Assembly: GCF_004402785.1 (NCBI RefSeq)
Contig: NZ_SOFP01000063.1
Location: 1 to 64,000 of the forward strand
DNA from: Cryobacterium algoritolerans
GTDB lineage: Bacteria; Actinomycetota; Actinomycetes; Actinomycetales; Microbacteriaceae
Reading direction: 5' to 3'
DNA length: 64,000 nucleotides
Below the pieces are notes generated by a model. That model did not search any database. It was not told the origin of the DNA and was given only the letters and a program-made list of their open reading frames with translations. Both the position numbers and the translations under genes were made by a program. This document shows positions 8,248 to 16,756 of this stretch, piece after piece. Each line of letters begins with the position of its first letter. Position 1 is the stretch's first letter.

Positions 8248-9333
8248 ATGACAACTGTGACAGCGCGCCCACCGGCCCAAATGGCCACTCGGCGCAAACG
8301 GACTTCCTCGGGCGGGGGGATCGGGCGGTACATCCTTATCCGCTTCACTCTGATTTTTCCCACCATTTTCATCCTCGTGTCGATGGTGTTCTGGCTGATG
8401 CGAGCCACCGGCGACCCGATCACGGCCGCCCTCGGCGGCCGCCTCGGGCCGGAGCAGCTCGCCGAGCGCATCCACGCTGCCGGCTACGACCGCCCGATTC
8501 TGGTGCAGTACTTCGAATACCTCGGGAACGTCTTCACCGGCAACTTCGGCACCACGATCAGCACCAACAAGCCCGTCACCGAGGTACTACTCACCTACGG
8601 CGTCGCCACGGCGGAACTGGTCTTCTACTCGCTCATCGTCGCGTTCATCGTGGGCATCCCGCTCGGCCTCGTTGCCGCGTACTGGCGGGACAAGGCGCCG
8701 GACGCGTTCCTGCGGATCTTCGCGATCCTCTGTTACGCCACCCCGGTGTTCTTCTCCGCGCTGCTCTTCAAGCTCGTCTTCTCCGTCTGGCTCAAGGTTC
8801 TCCCGGTCGCCGGGCGCGCGTCGACGGGTTCTGAGCTGCAAATGCAGTTCCTGCCAGGAAAGACGGGCATCTACACCATCGACGCCCTCCAGACCGGCAA
8901 CCCGCAGGTTCTCCTGGATGTGGTGTCGCATGCCGTCCTCCCCGCGCTCGCACTGGGACTGCTCACCGCCGGCGTCTTCCTCCGGCTCGTCCGCACGAAC
9001 GTCATCGGTACTCTCGGCGCCGACTACGTCGACTCCGGTCGCTCCCGCGGCGTCAGTGAATACCGACTTGTCACCAAGCACGCCTACCGGCCGGCCCTGA
9101 TCCCGATCATCACGGTGATCGGACTCCAGATCGCGCTGTTGCTCAGCGGTGCGGTCCTGACCGAGACGGTCTTCGAGTGGAAGGGCCTGGGCTTCGAGCT
9201 GGCCCAGTTCCTCACCGCCCGCGACTTCGTCGCCGTCCAGGGCATTGTCGCCCTGCTCGCAGTGATCGTCGCGCTGTCCAACTTCGTCGTCGACATCATC
9301 GCCGCGCTCATCGACCCGAGGGTGAGGTACTGA
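8248..9333 (+). CDS. ABC importer permease (DppB-like)
   Basis: First transmembrane subunit of the importer, 361 residues. An Arg-rich cytoplasmic N-terminus leads into the first helix (YILIRFTLIFPTIFILVSMVFWL), followed by the periplasmic loop typical of DppB proteins and the EAA-type loop with a conserved Gly (YVDSGRSRGVSEYRLVTKHA). It ends one base before the second permease gene. Confidence 0.93.
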   Translation: MTTVTARPPAQMATRRKRTSSGGGIGRYILIRFTLIFPTIFILVSMVFWLMRATGDPITAALGGRLGPEQLAERIHAAGYDRPILVQYFEYLGNVFTGNFGTTISTNKPVTEVLLTYGVATAELVFYSLIVAFIVGIPLGLVAAYWRDKAPDAFLRIFAILCYATPVFFSALLFKLVFSVWLKVLPVAGRASTGSELQMQFLPGKTGIYTIDALQTGNPQVLLDVVSHAVLPALALGLLTAGVFLRLVRTNVIGTLGADYVDSGRSRGVSEYRLVTKHAYRPALIPIITVIGLQIALLLSGAVLTETVFEWKGLGFELAQFLTARDFVAVQGIVALLAVIVALSNFVVDIIAALIDPRVRY

Positions 9334-9334
9334 C

Positions 9335-10360
9335 ATGACCGCCACGTCCATCACGACCGGCTCGCGCAAGCGCAGCCTGTGGAACCACCTGCCCGTCGTG
9401 CATCAGTTGCGCCAGAGCGTCGGGCTGCAACGGGGGATGCTCGTCACCGGCCTCGTCATCACGGGTATCTTCGTCCTCACCGCCATCCTCGCGCCACTGG
9501 TCTCGCCATTCGGCTACAGCCAGCTCCGAGACGCGAACGGCGCCTTCGGTGCTCAGAAGCCCCCAGGCGGCGCACACCTGCTCGGCACCACCGTCGGCGG
9601 CTACGACGTGCTGTCGCGGGTGATCTGGGGTGCCCAGACAGCGCTGATCGTCATCATCATCGCCGTGATCCTTTCTATCTTCGCCGGGGTGATGCTCGGC
9701 CTGGTCTCCGGCTACTTCGGCGGCTGGCTCGACCGCGTGTTCGTCGTTGTCTTCGACGCCGTCTACGCATTCCCGTCGCTGCTGCTTGCCATCGTGATGT
9801 CGATCGTGATCTCCGGCGGCCGGTCGAACCTGGTCGGCGGCGTCCTCGCCGCGGCCATCTCCATCACCACGGTGTTCATCCCGCAATACTTCCGGGTGAT
9901 CCGGGCGGAGACGGTGCGGATCAAGGCGGAAGCCTACGTCGAATCGGCACGCGTGCTCGGCGCGAGCAACGCCCGGATCATGTTCCGGCACGTGCTCCGC
10001 AACGCCACCCGCACGCTCCCGCTCATCTTCACTCTCAACGCCTCCGAGGCGATCCTGACCCTCGCCGGCCTGGGCTTCCTCGGCTTCGGCATCGAGCCGT
10101 CCGCCGCCGCCGAGTGGGGTTACGACCTCAACAAGGCCGTGTCGGATGTCTCCAGCGGCATTTGGTGGACGGCGCTTTTCCCCGGGGTCGCGATCGTTCT
10201 CGCGGTGCTCGGCATGACCCTCGTCGGCGAGAGCCTCAACGACCTGGCCGATCCCCGATTGCGCGGCCGTCGATCGGTGGCGAAAGCATCCGGGCTGGTT
10301 TCCGAAACATCGGTGGTGCCCGGCGGCACCCTGAAAGACGAATTCGAGGTTCCACTGTGA
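9335..10360 (+). CDS. ABC importer permease (DppC-like)
   Basis: Second transmembrane subunit, 341 residues, with the DppC-type N-terminal helix, the HLLGTTVGGYDVLSRVIWGA region and the EAA loop YVESARVLGASNARIMFRHV that contacts the ATPase. Its last four bases overlap the start of the ATPase gene (GTGA), so the two are coupled. Confidence 0.93.
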   Translation: MTATSITTGSRKRSLWNHLPVVHQLRQSVGLQRGMLVTGLVITGIFVLTAILAPLVSPFGYSQLRDANGAFGAQKPPGGAHLLGTTVGGYDVLSRVIWGAQTALIVIIIAVILSIFAGVMLGLVSGYFGGWLDRVFVVVFDAVYAFPSLLLAIVMSIVISGGRSNLVGGVLAAAISITTVFIPQYFRVIRAETVRIKAEAYVESARVLGASNARIMFRHVLRNATRTLPLIFTLNASEAILTLAGLGFLGFGIEPSAAAEWGYDLNKAVSDVSSGIWWTALFPGVAIVLAVLGMTLVGESLNDLADPRLRGRRSVAKASGLVSETSVVPGGTLKDEFEVPL

Positions 10361-12045
10361 GCGACGTGTTGACCATCACCGACCTGGGAATCTCCTTTGC
10401 CACGGATGCGGGTCCCGTGCGGGCAGTCGACGGCGTCAGCCTTCGGGTTGCCCCCGGCGAGGTCCTGGCCATCGTCGGCGAGAGCGGAAGCGGCAAGACC
10501 GTGACGGCCAAGACCATCCTCGGACTCCTCCCGGAGACGGCGACCGCTGCTGGCGTGGTGCTGCTCAGCAGCAAGGACGGCTCGAGCGAGCACGACATCC
10601 TCTCCGTTGGCAAGCGTAAATTGCGCCAGGTGCGAGGCACCGACGTGTCGATGGTCTTCCAGGAACCGTCGACCGCGCTCAACCCGGTCTACACGGTCGG
10701 CTGGCAGATCGCAGAGGGCATCCGCGCGCACGGGCAGTTCAGTCGCAAGGAGGCGAAGGCCAAGGCCATCGAGATCCTCGGCCGGGTCGGCATCCCCGAC
10801 CCGGAGACGCGCGTCAACTACTTCCCGCATCAGTTCTCCGGGGGGCAGAAGCAGCGGGTGGTCATCGCCATGGCACTCGTGCTCGACCCCGGCCTGATCG
10901 TCGCCGATGAGCCGACCACGGCCCTTGACGTCACCGTGCAGGCTGAGATCCTCGACCTGCTCCGGCGCTGCCGCGACGAGTTCGGCACTGCGATCGTGCT
11001 GATCACGCACAACATGGGTGTTGTCGCCGACCTCGCCGACCGGGTCGCTGTGATGTACCAGGGCAAGGTAGTCGAGGAAGCCGACGCGCAAACGCTCTTC
11101 TCCTCGCCGCAGAACGACTACACCAAGCGTCTGCTCGCCGCCGTGCCGCACGTGGGCCAGGGAATCGCGCACGCCGCGGTGCGCGCGGAGGCCAGGGAGC
11201 CCGCGTGGCTGGAGCTCCCGCCGGTCGTCGTGGCCGACAACCTGACCATCGAATACCCCGGCCGGTTCGGTCGGGCCGGCTTCACCGCCGTGGACGGGGT
11301 GAGTTTCGTCATCCGCCCCGGTGAGGTGCTCGGCCTGGTCGGCGAGAGCGGGTCGGGCAAGACAACGACGGGCCGGGCCATCGCCGGCTTGACCCGGGTG
11401 ACCGGCGGCTCGCTCAGGGTGCTCGGGCATGAAATGCACGGGTTCAGGGAACGCGAGTTCAAGAAGCTCCGCAGCGACATCGGCTTCGTGTTCCAGGACC
11501 CGGCTTCGAGTTTCAACCCGTTGCTGACGATCGCCGAATGCGTGGCCGAGCCGTTGGTTGTGCACGGGCGGGCCGAGAACCCGGCCGAGGCCCGCACCCG
11601 CGTGAACGAGTTGCTCGAGGCCGTTCAGCTGCCCCGGGCCTACGGCGACCGTTACCCGCACGAACTGAGCGGCGGGCAGCGCCAGCGGGCCAGCCTGGCG
11701 AGGGCACTGGCGCTCGAACCGAGCCTGCTCATCGCCGATGAGCCCACTTCGGCCCTCGACGTGTCCGTACAGGCGAGGGTGCTCCAACTGTTCGCCGAGC
11801 TGCAGGAGGAATTCGGTTTCGCCGCCCTGTTCATCAGCCACGACCTCGCCGTCGTCGACATCCTCGCGGACCGGATCGCCGTGTTGTACAAGGGCAAACT
11901 GGTCGAAGAGGGCACAGGTGCCGAGGTCCTGGGCGCACCGAAGGACCCGTACACCCAACGGCTGCTTGCCTCACTCCCGGTTCCCGATCCGGCAGAGCAG
12001 GCCGACCGACGGGAGAAGCTTCGCCGTCTGCGTGCGGCAGGATAG
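10357..12045 (+). CDS. ABC importer ATPase with two nucleotide-binding domains (DppD-DppF fusion)
   Basis: A 562-residue double ATPase. Domain 1 (about 1-265) has Walker A GESGSGKT, signature FSGGQKQRV and Walker B LIVADEPTTALD; domain 2 (about 290-555) has GESGSGKT, LSGGQRQRA and LLIADEPTSALD. Such fusions power oligopeptide importers in actinobacteria. Start is GTG 10357 inside the DppC stop. With the two permeases and the lipoprotein the transporter is complete, which makes the next, third ATPase surplus. Confidence 0.94.
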   Translation: MSDVLTITDLGISFATDAGPVRAVDGVSLRVAPGEVLAIVGESGSGKTVTAKTILGLLPETATAAGVVLLSSKDGSSEHDILSVGKRKLRQVRGTDVSMVFQEPSTALNPVYTVGWQIAEGIRAHGQFSRKEAKAKAIEILGRVGIPDPETRVNYFPHQFSGGQKQRVVIAMALVLDPGLIVADEPTTALDVTVQAEILDLLRRCRDEFGTAIVLITHNMGVVADLADRVAVMYQGKVVEEADAQTLFSSPQNDYTKRLLAAVPHVGQGIAHAAVRAEAREPAWLELPPVVVADNLTIEYPGRFGRAGFTAVDGVSFVIRPGEVLGLVGESGSGKTTTGRAIAGLTRVTGGSLRVLGHEMHGFREREFKKLRSDIGFVFQDPASSFNPLLTIAECVAEPLVVHGRAENPAEARTRVNELLEAVQLPRAYGDRYPHELSGGQRQRASLARALALEPSLLIADEPTSALDVSVQARVLQLFAELQEEFGFAALFISHDLAVVDILADRIAVLYKGKLVEEGTGAEVLGAPKDPYTQRLLASLPVPDPAEQADRREKLRRLRAAG

Positions 12046-12050
12046 AACGC

Positions 12051-12977
12051 ATGACTCGCGGCGCCAAACCGATTTTTCCGATCTCGACCAGCGATCTCAC
12101 GGTCGAGTATCCGCCGCACGGAGTGAGCCCGGCCCATGTCGCTGTGCACGGACTCACCCTGCAGATCAAACCGGGAGAGGTGCTCGGTCTGCTCGGGGAG
12201 AGCGGTTCGGGCAAGAGCACCCTCGCCAGCGTGTTGTCCGGCGCAGCGTTCGCGCCCGGGCTCGGCAATGCACGGCCGATCATCACCGGGGGAGAGGCCA
12301 CGGTGCTGGGTTTTCGGATGCGCCAGATCGGCCGCCGCAAGCTCGCCCGCCTCACCTTCGGGGTCGGCCTGCTCGAACAGAACGCGGCCGACACGCTTCC
12401 GCCCACGATGACGGTAGCGGAGATCGTGGCGGAGCCCGTACTCGAACGCGACCGTCGCTACAACCGCCGGGCCCTCGACACCCGGGTCGTGACCATGGTC
12501 GATGCCGTTCGGCTGCCGCTGGCCGTGCTGCCTCGCTACCCATACGAACTGAGCAACGGCCAACGTCAGCGGGTCGCCCTCGCCCGTGCCCTCGTCTTCG
12601 GCCCATCCCTGCTGATCGCGGACGAGCCGACCGCCGGGGTCGACGTGACGGTGCGCGACGCGGTGATCGACGTGATCGGTGAACTGCAGCGCGAGCGCTC
12701 ATTCTCCGCGCTCGTGATCAGCTCGGACCTCAAGGTGTTGCGCCGGGTGGCGAACCGGATCGGCGTGCTGTACCAGGGCGTGCTCGTCGGGCTCGGAACC
12801 ATCGACGAGGTGTTCGACGACCCGTGGCATCCGTATGTGGCCGGGCTGGCCGCAGTGCTGACCGGGTCGGACACAGACGACGAACCGAGCAATGATCCGG
12901 ACGACCTACCGGACGACAGACAGGACGACGAACCGGAGGACAGTGAAGAAGGCGATGACCGTGCCGACGAGTCCTGA
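12051..12977 (+). CDS. Additional ABC ATPase with acidic tail
   Basis: A single-domain 308-residue ATPase of the same dipeptide-transporter class: Walker A GESGSGKSTLAS, altered signature LSNGQRQRV (Asn in place of the usual Gly), Walker B LLIADEPTAGVD, and a Ser-Ser pair (VISSDLKVL) where the switch His is normally found (ITHN or ISHD in the two domains of the preceding gene). The last ~30 residues are almost all Asp/Glu/Pro and extend beyond the family end. It lies 5 bases after the double ATPase, so it belongs to the same transcript. The altered signature and missing switch His suggest weak hydrolysis or a regulatory role (inference). Confidence 0.88.
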   Translation: MTRGAKPIFPISTSDLTVEYPPHGVSPAHVAVHGLTLQIKPGEVLGLLGESGSGKSTLASVLSGAAFAPGLGNARPIITGGEATVLGFRMRQIGRRKLARLTFGVGLLEQNAADTLPPTMTVAEIVAEPVLERDRRYNRRALDTRVVTMVDAVRLPLAVLPRYPYELSNGQRQRVALARALVFGPSLLIADEPTAGVDVTVRDAVIDVIGELQRERSFSALVISSDLKVLRRVANRIGVLYQGVLVGLGTIDEVFDDPWHPYVAGLAAVLTGSDTDDEPSNDPDDLPDDRQDDEPEDSEEGDDRADES

Positions 12978-13989
12978 GCGTCAGGCCCTGGACGTTCCGG
13001 TCGCGCAGCACAACGCCGTGCTCGCAGAGGAGGTGGCGCCGATCCCCGAGGGCATGCGCCCTGCCCGGGGACCGATCGCGATACTGCCGCGCCCGGCCGA
13101 GGTGTTCACGGCGGCCGTGCGGGCAGCCCACGGGGAGGTGGCGGAGCTGTCGCCCGCGACGAGAGGGCTGATCTGGCTCTCCTACGCCCAGGCCGACCAG
13201 CTCGGGTCCACCCTGGCGGCCAATCCGCAAATCCAGTGGGTGCAGCTGCCCTGGGCCGGCGTTGACGCGTTCAGTAGGATCCTGGCGGAGCAGGCCCGTC
13301 CGGACCTGCTCTGGACCAGCGCGAAGGGCGCTTACGCACAGCCAGTGGCCGAACACGCTCTCGCCCTCTCCCTGGCGCTCCTGCGGGTGCTGCCCACGCG
13401 CGCCACGGCATCGAGCTGGTCCACCGTGCCCGAGGGGCGCTCGCTGTATGGCCGCACGGTGGTCATCATCGGTGCCGGGGGGATCGCCCTGGAGCTCATC
13501 CGATTGCTGGAGCCCTTCGGGACCCGTGTCACGGTTGTGCGCCGCAGTAGCCGACCGGTGCCCGGTGCGGCACTCACGGTGCCGACGTCCGCATTGGCCG
13601 AGGTGCTGCCCCAGGCCGACCTGGTCATTGTCGCTGCCGCCTTGACGAAGAACACCCGGCACCTGATCGGGGCGGCGGAGCTCGCCCTGATGCGTCCAGT
13701 GGCGAACCTGGTCAACATTGCGAGGGGGCCGCTGGTCGACACGGATGCGCTGGTGGCAGCCCTGGCCGCCGGCACCATCGCCGGCGCGGCCCTGGACGTG
13801 ACCGATCCAGAGCCGCTGCCCGACGGGCACCCGCTGTGGAGCGAGCCGAGGTGCCTGATCACGCCGCATTCGGCCGACACGCCCGAGATGACGGCGCCAC
13901 TCCTCGCGGAGCGGATCAGGCTGAATGTGCGCGCCTTCCTTACCGATGGGCGGTTTGTCGGGGTCGTGGATCCCTTCGCCGGCTACTGA
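12955..13989 (+). CDS. D-isomer-specific 2-hydroxyacid dehydrogenase
   Basis: NAD(P)-dependent dehydrogenase or reductase of 2-keto acids (344 residues). The Rossmann motif is VIIGAGGIALELIRLL; catalytic residues are expected in NIARGPLVDTDALV (Arg), DVTDPEPLPDGHPLW (Glu) and ITPHSADTP (His). The start is uncertain: ATG 12955, used here, overlaps the end of the ATPase gene by 23 bases and lacks a well-spaced ribosome site; GTG 12943 is an alternative. Substrate unknown. Confidence 0.85.
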   Translation: MTVPTSPERQALDVPVAQHNAVLAEEVAPIPEGMRPARGPIAILPRPAEVFTAAVRAAHGEVAELSPATRGLIWLSYAQADQLGSTLAANPQIQWVQLPWAGVDAFSRILAEQARPDLLWTSAKGAYAQPVAEHALALSLALLRVLPTRATASSWSTVPEGRSLYGRTVVIIGAGGIALELIRLLEPFGTRVTVVRRSSRPVPGAALTVPTSALAEVLPQADLVIVAAALTKNTRHLIGAAELALMRPVANLVNIARGPLVDTDALVAALAAGTIAGAALDVTDPEPLPDGHPLWSEPRCLITPHSADTPEMTAPLLAERIRLNVRAFLTDGRFVGVVDPFAGY

Positions 13990-14003
13990 TTCTCGGTTTC
14001 GAT

Positions 14004-14031
14004 TTGGCGCAGGGCCAACTTTTGATAAAGT
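14004..14031 (+). promoter_or_regulatory. Probable promoter of tRNA-Asn
   Basis: TTGGCG at 14004-14009 and TAAAGT at 14026-14031, 16 bases apart, precede the tRNA by about 20 bases. The AT content is locally high. Consensus match is partial. Confidence 0.4.
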
Positions 14032-14050
14032 AGCAACGCTGTTCAAGCAT

Positions 14051-14123
14051 TCCTCGATAGCTCAATTGGCAGAGCAGCCGGCTGTTAACCGGCAGGTTCT
14101 TGGTTCGAGTCCAAGTCGGGGAG
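14051..14123 (+). tRNA. tRNA-Asn (GTT)
   Basis: A 73-nt cloverleaf: acceptor TCCTCGA pairing with TCGGGGA, D-arm AGCTCAATTGGCAGAGCA, anticodon loop with GTT at 14084-14086 and T-arm GGTTCGAGTCC. CCA is not encoded. Confidence 0.95.
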
Positions 14124-14125
14124 CG

Positions 14126-14163
14126 AAAGGCCACCCAGGGCTCCACCCCGGGTGGCCTTTTTT
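14126..14163 (+). terminator. Rho-independent terminator after tRNA-Asn
   Basis: An 11-bp stem AAAGGCCACCC (14126-14136) pairs with GGGTGGCCTTT (14150-14160) and is followed by more T residues, giving a classical terminator with a T run. Confidence 0.9.
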
Positions 14164-14203
14164 GCACCCGGGGCGCGAAGCCGCCGTACGAAAGGCGAAG
14201 TCC

Positions 14204-15067
14204 ATGGATTTTTGGTTGATCGCGAGCATCGTGCTGGCAGTCCTCTCCGCGCTGCTGCTCGTCTTGTGGCTGCGAGCGCTTCGCGTGGCTGTCAACCAGT
14301 CCACGGCCGAGCAGCTGCGGATCGACCTCGAGCTGAGCCTCGCGGAGCAGCAGGGCCGGCTCGGTATCATCCGCGAGCTCCAGGACGTCGCGGTGCTCGC
14401 CGTGTCCCGGCTGGTCACGGGGGCCGAGGCGGCCAGGTACGCGGCCGAGAGGGACCTGTCCAGCGCAGTTCGCGCCGCCACGGCCCTCGCCGAGGACGGG
14501 CGCGGTGCCCTCGCGGACATGCGCCGAGTGCTCACCATCGTGCGTGAGGGCGAATCCATCGCCACAGCCCAGCCGGGGCTCCAATCAGCCACAGACCTCT
14601 TCCGGGTCATGCGCGACGCCGGCCTCGTCGTGGGCTTCACGGAGTCGGGCTTGCGGTTTCCGCTCAAGCCGGGCGCGGAGCTGGCCATCTTCCGGATCCT
14701 TCAAAGTTCGCTCGCCAATTCGCTAAAGCACGGAGGCTCGGGCACGGAGGTGAAGATCGCCTTCACCTGGACCCAGGATGGCCTGAAGCTGCAGGTCGAA
14801 GACGACGGTATCCGCGCCGCCGCCCGGCGTTCGAGCGCCGACGCAGGGGAGTTCGCGGCCCGAACCAGCTACACGATCGATGACGACCTCAAGGCGCTCA
14901 GTGAGAGCATCAGCGGTGCAGGGATCACCCAGATGCGGGAGCGGGCCGAGTTGTTCGGTGGTGTCTTCAACGCCGGTACCGTGCCGGGAGTCGGATTCTC
15001 GGTGTCCGCGATCTTTCCGTCCCTGCGTTTCCACAACGGCGTGCACGGCGTCAATCTGGGCCGCTGA
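14204..15067 (+). CDS. Histidine-kinase-like membrane protein, phospho-acceptor His replaced
   Basis: A 287-residue protein with one N-terminal transmembrane helix (residues about 4-24), a dimerisation/phospho-acceptor segment of the HisKA_3 (NarL-type) class and a C-terminal HATPase domain. In HisKA_3 proteins the segment reads RELHD; here it is RELQD with Gln60, so the phosphorylated His is missing. The ATP N-box survives (NSLKHGG) but the G1 box is DDGIRAA instead of D-x-G-x-G. No response regulator gene is adjacent. It may be a pseudokinase or ATP sensor. ATG 14204 lies 41 bases after the tRNA terminator. Confidence 0.8.
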   Translation: MDFWLIASIVLAVLSALLLVLWLRALRVAVNQSTAEQLRIDLELSLAEQQGRLGIIRELQDVAVLAVSRLVTGAEAARYAAERDLSSAVRAATALAEDGRGALADMRRVLTIVREGESIATAQPGLQSATDLFRVMRDAGLVVGFTESGLRFPLKPGAELAIFRILQSSLANSLKHGGSGTEVKIAFTWTQDGLKLQVEDDGIRAAARRSSADAGEFAARTSYTIDDDLKALSESISGAGITQMRERAELFGGVFNAGTVPGVGFSVSAIFPSLRFHNGVHGVNLGR

Positions 15068-15097
15068 GCTGGCGTCGCCGCGGACCTTCCCGGGACC

Positions 15098-15664
15098 TCA
15101 GTTCTCGAGGTTGTCGACCCCCGGGACCCAACTGAGGCCTGGGATGCCCCAGCCCCGCTTGCGGGTGACCTTGGTGGCGATCTTCGCGTAGAAATGCTCA
15201 AGACGGTCAACATAGAGCGTTCCGTCGAGGTGGTCGTATTCGTGCTGGAAAATCCGGGCCAGCCAGCCCTCCGCGTCGATCTCAAACGGCTGCTGATCTT
15301 GGTCGACCGCGCGCAGGATGGCCGACGCGGAACGCAGGAGCGGGAACCGCTCGCCGGGGTAGGACAGGCAGCCCTCCACGTCCTCATCCTCATCGGCCTC
15401 GCCGGCCGGGACCGGGGTGATCCACAACTCAGGGTTGATCGCCACACCGCGCCATGACCGGTCGTCGTCGTCGACATAGCTGTAGGTGAAAAGCCGGAGC
15501 GGCGCACCGACCTGGGGTGCAGCGAGGCCGACGCCGGGGGCGGCATCCATCGTCTCGTACATGTCCTGCACCAGGACACGCAGATCATCGTCGAAATTCT
15601 CGACGGATGCTGCGGGGGAGTGGAGAACGGGATCTCCGGAAATAACAATCGATCGCACGGCCAT
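15098..15664 (-). CDS. def: Peptide deformylase
   Basis: Removes the N-formyl group from nascent proteins; a metal enzyme of 188 residues. All three motifs are present: GVGLAAPQVG (about residues 43-52), EGCLSYPG with the metal-binding Cys, and QHEYDHLDG with the two metal-binding His and the catalytic Glu. The gene stands alone, convergent with the kinase-like gene and divergent from the next. Confidence 0.96.
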   Translation of the reverse strand: MAVRSIVISGDPVLHSPAASVENFDDDLRVLVQDMYETMDAAPGVGLAAPQVGAPLRLFTYSYVDDDDRSWRGVAINPELWITPVPAGEADEDEDVEGCLSYPGERFPLLRSASAILRAVDQDQQPFEIDAEGWLARIFQHEYDHLDGTLYVDRLEHFYAKIATKVTRKRGWGIPGLSWVPGVDNLEN

Positions 15665-15704
15665 TCAGCAAGGATATCGGGCTGGTTCTCGATAGGGTCA
15701 TTGG

Positions 15705-16619
15705 GTGACCCTCGACCTGACTGACTTGGCTGTGGACCTCACGATCGATCCCCGCCAAGCCATCGGAATCCCGCTCGCCCTGGTCGGCGCGGTTTTTCTC
15801 TCCCTTGGGGCGCAGTTCCAGCACCGCGGGGTGACCAAGGTTGAAGCCAGGACCGTGGAGGTCACCGGCGGACTCAACCCCCGCCAGCTCGCCCTCCTGC
15901 TTGGGCGGCCCTCCTGGGTATTCGGCACGTTGATGCTCGGCCTGGCCATCCTCTTCCAGTTGTCCAGCCTCAACTTCGCGCCGATCATCGTGGTCCAGCC
16001 CCTCGGCGCGGTCGCTCTCGTGATCACGTCCATCCTGAACGCGCGCGTCTCCGGCGTGAAGGTCAATCGGGCATCCAAGGTCGCCATCGGCATGTGTGTG
16101 GGCGGGGTCGGCCTGTTCGTCACCGTGGCCGCATTCACCGCCGTTGACAAACCGGTCACGGACACGAACCTCGTCACGATCCTGATCATGCTGGGTCTTG
16201 TCCTGCTGGTTTTCGGGAGCCTGTTCGTGTTCCTGCGCACCCGGTTCCAGGCCATCCTCTACATCATCGGCGCCGGCGTTCTCTACGGATTCGTCGCAAC
16301 CCTCGCGAAGGTGATCATCAACCGCACCCAGAACGGCAACTTCGAGTGGCTGACGCTGACCTGCGTCGCGGGTCTTCTGCTCGGCGCAGCCCTTGGCGCT
16401 TACTTCGTTCAGAACGCGTACGCGTCGGGTCCGCCCGACCTGGTGATCGCCGGGCTGACGGTGATCGACCCACTGATAGCCGTCGGCATTGGAATCGTCG
16501 TGCTCGGCGAGGTCGCGCAGGCACCGGCATGGGCTGCCGTGGCATTCATTGTGGCCGGCGCCGTCGCGATCTACGGTGTGTTCCTGCTCGCCCGGTACCA
16601 CCCGCAGGCCGCCGGGTAG
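15705..16619 (+). CDS. DMT-superfamily permease (EamA/NIPA-like)
   Basis: A 304-residue integral membrane protein with nine to ten predicted helices, starting at GTG 15705. The pairing of a small-residue-rich first helix (IPLALVGAVFLSLGAQFQHRG) with a PIIVVQPLGAVALVITS segment resembles the DMT permeases that include magnesium transporter NIPA relatives. It diverges from def with a 40-bp shared gap. Substrate not known. Confidence 0.8.
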   Translation: MTLDLTDLAVDLTIDPRQAIGIPLALVGAVFLSLGAQFQHRGVTKVEARTVEVTGGLNPRQLALLLGRPSWVFGTLMLGLAILFQLSSLNFAPIIVVQPLGAVALVITSILNARVSGVKVNRASKVAIGMCVGGVGLFVTVAAFTAVDKPVTDTNLVTILIMLGLVLLVFGSLFVFLRTRFQAILYIIGAGVLYGFVATLAKVIINRTQNGNFEWLTLTCVAGLLLGAALGAYFVQNAYASGPPDLVIAGLTVIDPLIAVGIGIVVLGEVAQAPAWAAVAFIVAGAVAIYGVFLLARYHPQAAG

Positions 16620-16756
16620 CGTCCGTCGTCCCACCTCCCTGCCTCCGGCCGGGTGACGCGCCGTTGCCCAGAATGGCTGTAGACACGACGGTTTAGAATA
16701 GGGTGCTAGAAGACCTCGTTGGCGTGCGCGCCGACGAATCCTTGAATTCACGCCGG

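Noticed and set aside
10120-11958. Long minus-strand frame of 612 codons opposite the ABC ATPase genes
   Set aside because: It mirrors a clear two-domain ATPase on the plus strand, has no recognisable domain and the composition typical of antisense frames in high-GC DNA.
16694-16703. GTG 16703 as a leaderless start of the glycosyltransferase
   Set aside because: Only three bases separate it from the TAGAAT hexamer, too close for transcription to begin before the codon.
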